Below, piece by piece: positions 63,256-64,000 of a DNA stretch of 64,000 nt. How positions within the stretch are numbered: position 1 is the stretch's first letter; the number at the start of each line of letters is the position of its first letter. The position numbers were made by a program, and so were the translations under genes. This DNA comes from Streptomyces apocyni (GTDB lineage Bacteria > Actinomycetota > Actinomycetes > Streptomycetales > Streptomycetaceae). A model generated the notes under the pieces. That model had not been told where the DNA came from, searched no databases, and saw nothing but the letters and a program-made list of their open reading frames with translations. Where the stretch lies: assembly GCF_009739465.1 (NCBI RefSeq), contig NZ_WHOM01000034.1, positions 47,720 to 111,719 on the forward strand. Direction: 5' to 3'.

Positions 63256-64000
63256 TCAAGCCACAGAAGGGGTCTGGTTGGCGGCTCGGGGCTGGATGTG
63301 CCGGTAGAGCTCGCGGGCGACGTACCGCTTCAGACACCGGATGATCTCGCGCTTGGACATGCCCTCGGCGGTGCGTCGCTCCAGATACTTCTGGGTGCGT
63401 TCGTCCCAGCGGATGCGGGTCTGCACGATGCGGTAGAGGGCGGCGTTGGCCTGGCGGTTGCCTCCGCGGTTCAAGCGTCGGCGTTGTGTCTTGCCGGAGG
63501 ACTGCTCGACCGGGCTGACGCCGCACAACGCGGCGAAGGACGTTTCGTCGACGAGTCGGTCGGGGTTGTCACCTGCGGCGATGAGGAGGACTGCGGCGCT
63601 GTCGGGCCCGACGCCGACCAGGTCCAGCATCTGGGGCCGGCAGGCGCGGACGGCCCTGGTGGTGCGGCGGGTGAGCTCTTTGACCTCGTCGGACAGGTGC
63701 TGGACTCTGCGGGCGAGCAGGCGCATCGTGAAGACGGCCTCGCCGCGGTGATCCACGTCGAGGGCCGCGCAGGTGGCGACCAGCGCAGGGTTGCTCAGGC
63801 CGGTGAGGAGTTCGCGCAGATCCGGGTCGATGGACATGAGGACGGCCTTGAGCTGGTTCAGCGCCTGAGTGCGGGCCTTGACCGCCGATTCCTTGGCCAG
63901 CCGCAGGACCCGCATGTCCTCCACAGGCCCGTCCGCGCTCTTCGGCACGGTGGTGGCCCGTCCGGACAGCACGGCACGAGCGGCCGCGTCCGCGTCGATG
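63256..64000 (-). mobile_element. IS110-family transposase (5' end beyond window)
   Basis: The frame is open to the window edge; 238 residues from an internal GTG at 63972, more upstream. The N-terminal DEDD catalytic part is mostly outside. Visible are D-L-V-G-V-G-P-D-S-A-A-V-L-L-I-A-A-G-D-N and F-A-A-L-C-G-V-S-P-V-E-Q-S-S-G-K-T-Q-R-R-R-L-N-R-G-G-N-R-Q-A-N, the transposase_20 domain with its conserved Ser region. It inserts without terminal repeats, using a bridge RNA encoded next to the gene. The stop lies about 10 nt from the IS630 remnant, so it probably landed in that element. Confidence 0.88.

Noticed and set aside
63017..63307. Plus-strand frame across the IS630/IS110 joint
   Set aside because: Antisense to two transposase frames and chimeric by construction.

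Overview
The window is a roughly 72% GC chromosome segment from a Streptomyces or very close relative. The evidence is the gene order mrdA-rodA ... rne-rplU-rpmA-obgE-proB-proA-nadD-rsfS-leuS-comEA-comEC-holA-rpsT-lepA-hemW, GTG starts, many apparently leaderless genes, DUF397/DUF5753 regulators and IS701/IS110/IS630-type insertion sequences. Comparisons with S. coelicolor gene order and named families are from memory; no database was searched.

Layout. 1-6212: end of the lateral-wall cluster (PBP2, RodA), a CYTH/CHAD protein and a B12-binding radical SAM protein. 6213-9420: an accessory insert (small frameshifted gene, DUF6879 protein, XRE/DUF5753 regulator, small Cys-rich proteins, an anchored exported protein) lying between the radical SAM gene and its usual partner at 10759. 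9432-18704: repeat-rich membrane protein, DUF2344 protein, RNase E/G with long low-complexity arms, L21, L27 and Obg. 18813-30435: glycerol-phosphate-type wall polymer transferase, proB/proA, two related single-pass membrane proteins, M48 protease, nadD and an LCP protein; this matches the spore-wall gene neighbourhood of S. coelicolor. 30640-35694: RsfS, a histidine phosphatase, two identical tRNA-Ala(GGC) genes flanking two tiny zinc-ribbon-like genes, and a NuoF-ferredoxin/haem-membrane protein pair. 35854-54305: NAT, PPOX-like protein, leuS with an attenuator-type leader, degV, comEA/comEC, Mut7-C RNase-like protein, holA, rpsT, lepA, an acyl-CoA ligase and hemW.

54378-64000 is variable. 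It starts with a DUF397/XRE-DUF5753 pair (the XRE gene is frameshifted and carries a TTA codon), then a divergent RiPP cluster of the graspetide type: small gene, precursor tgmA, ATP-grasp ligase tgmB and PIMT-like methyltransferase tgmC. After it come a deleted IS701-type element, a secreted protein with a small membrane protein, an antitoxin relic, a sigma factor with a broken membrane extension, a frameshifted orphan gene, and an IS110 transposase abutting an IS630 remnant.

The core half reads as cell-wall elongation/sporulation, ribosome biogenesis and amino-acid metabolism. The most noteworthy system is the tgm graspetide cluster, whose precursor has an unusual in-frame upstream extension and an atypical acidic Ser/Thr-rich core. 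Other points of note are the leuS leader-peptide attenuator, a set of eleven starts with a TANNNT-like box 6-8 nt upstream, and five single-base frameshifts confined to accessory genes.
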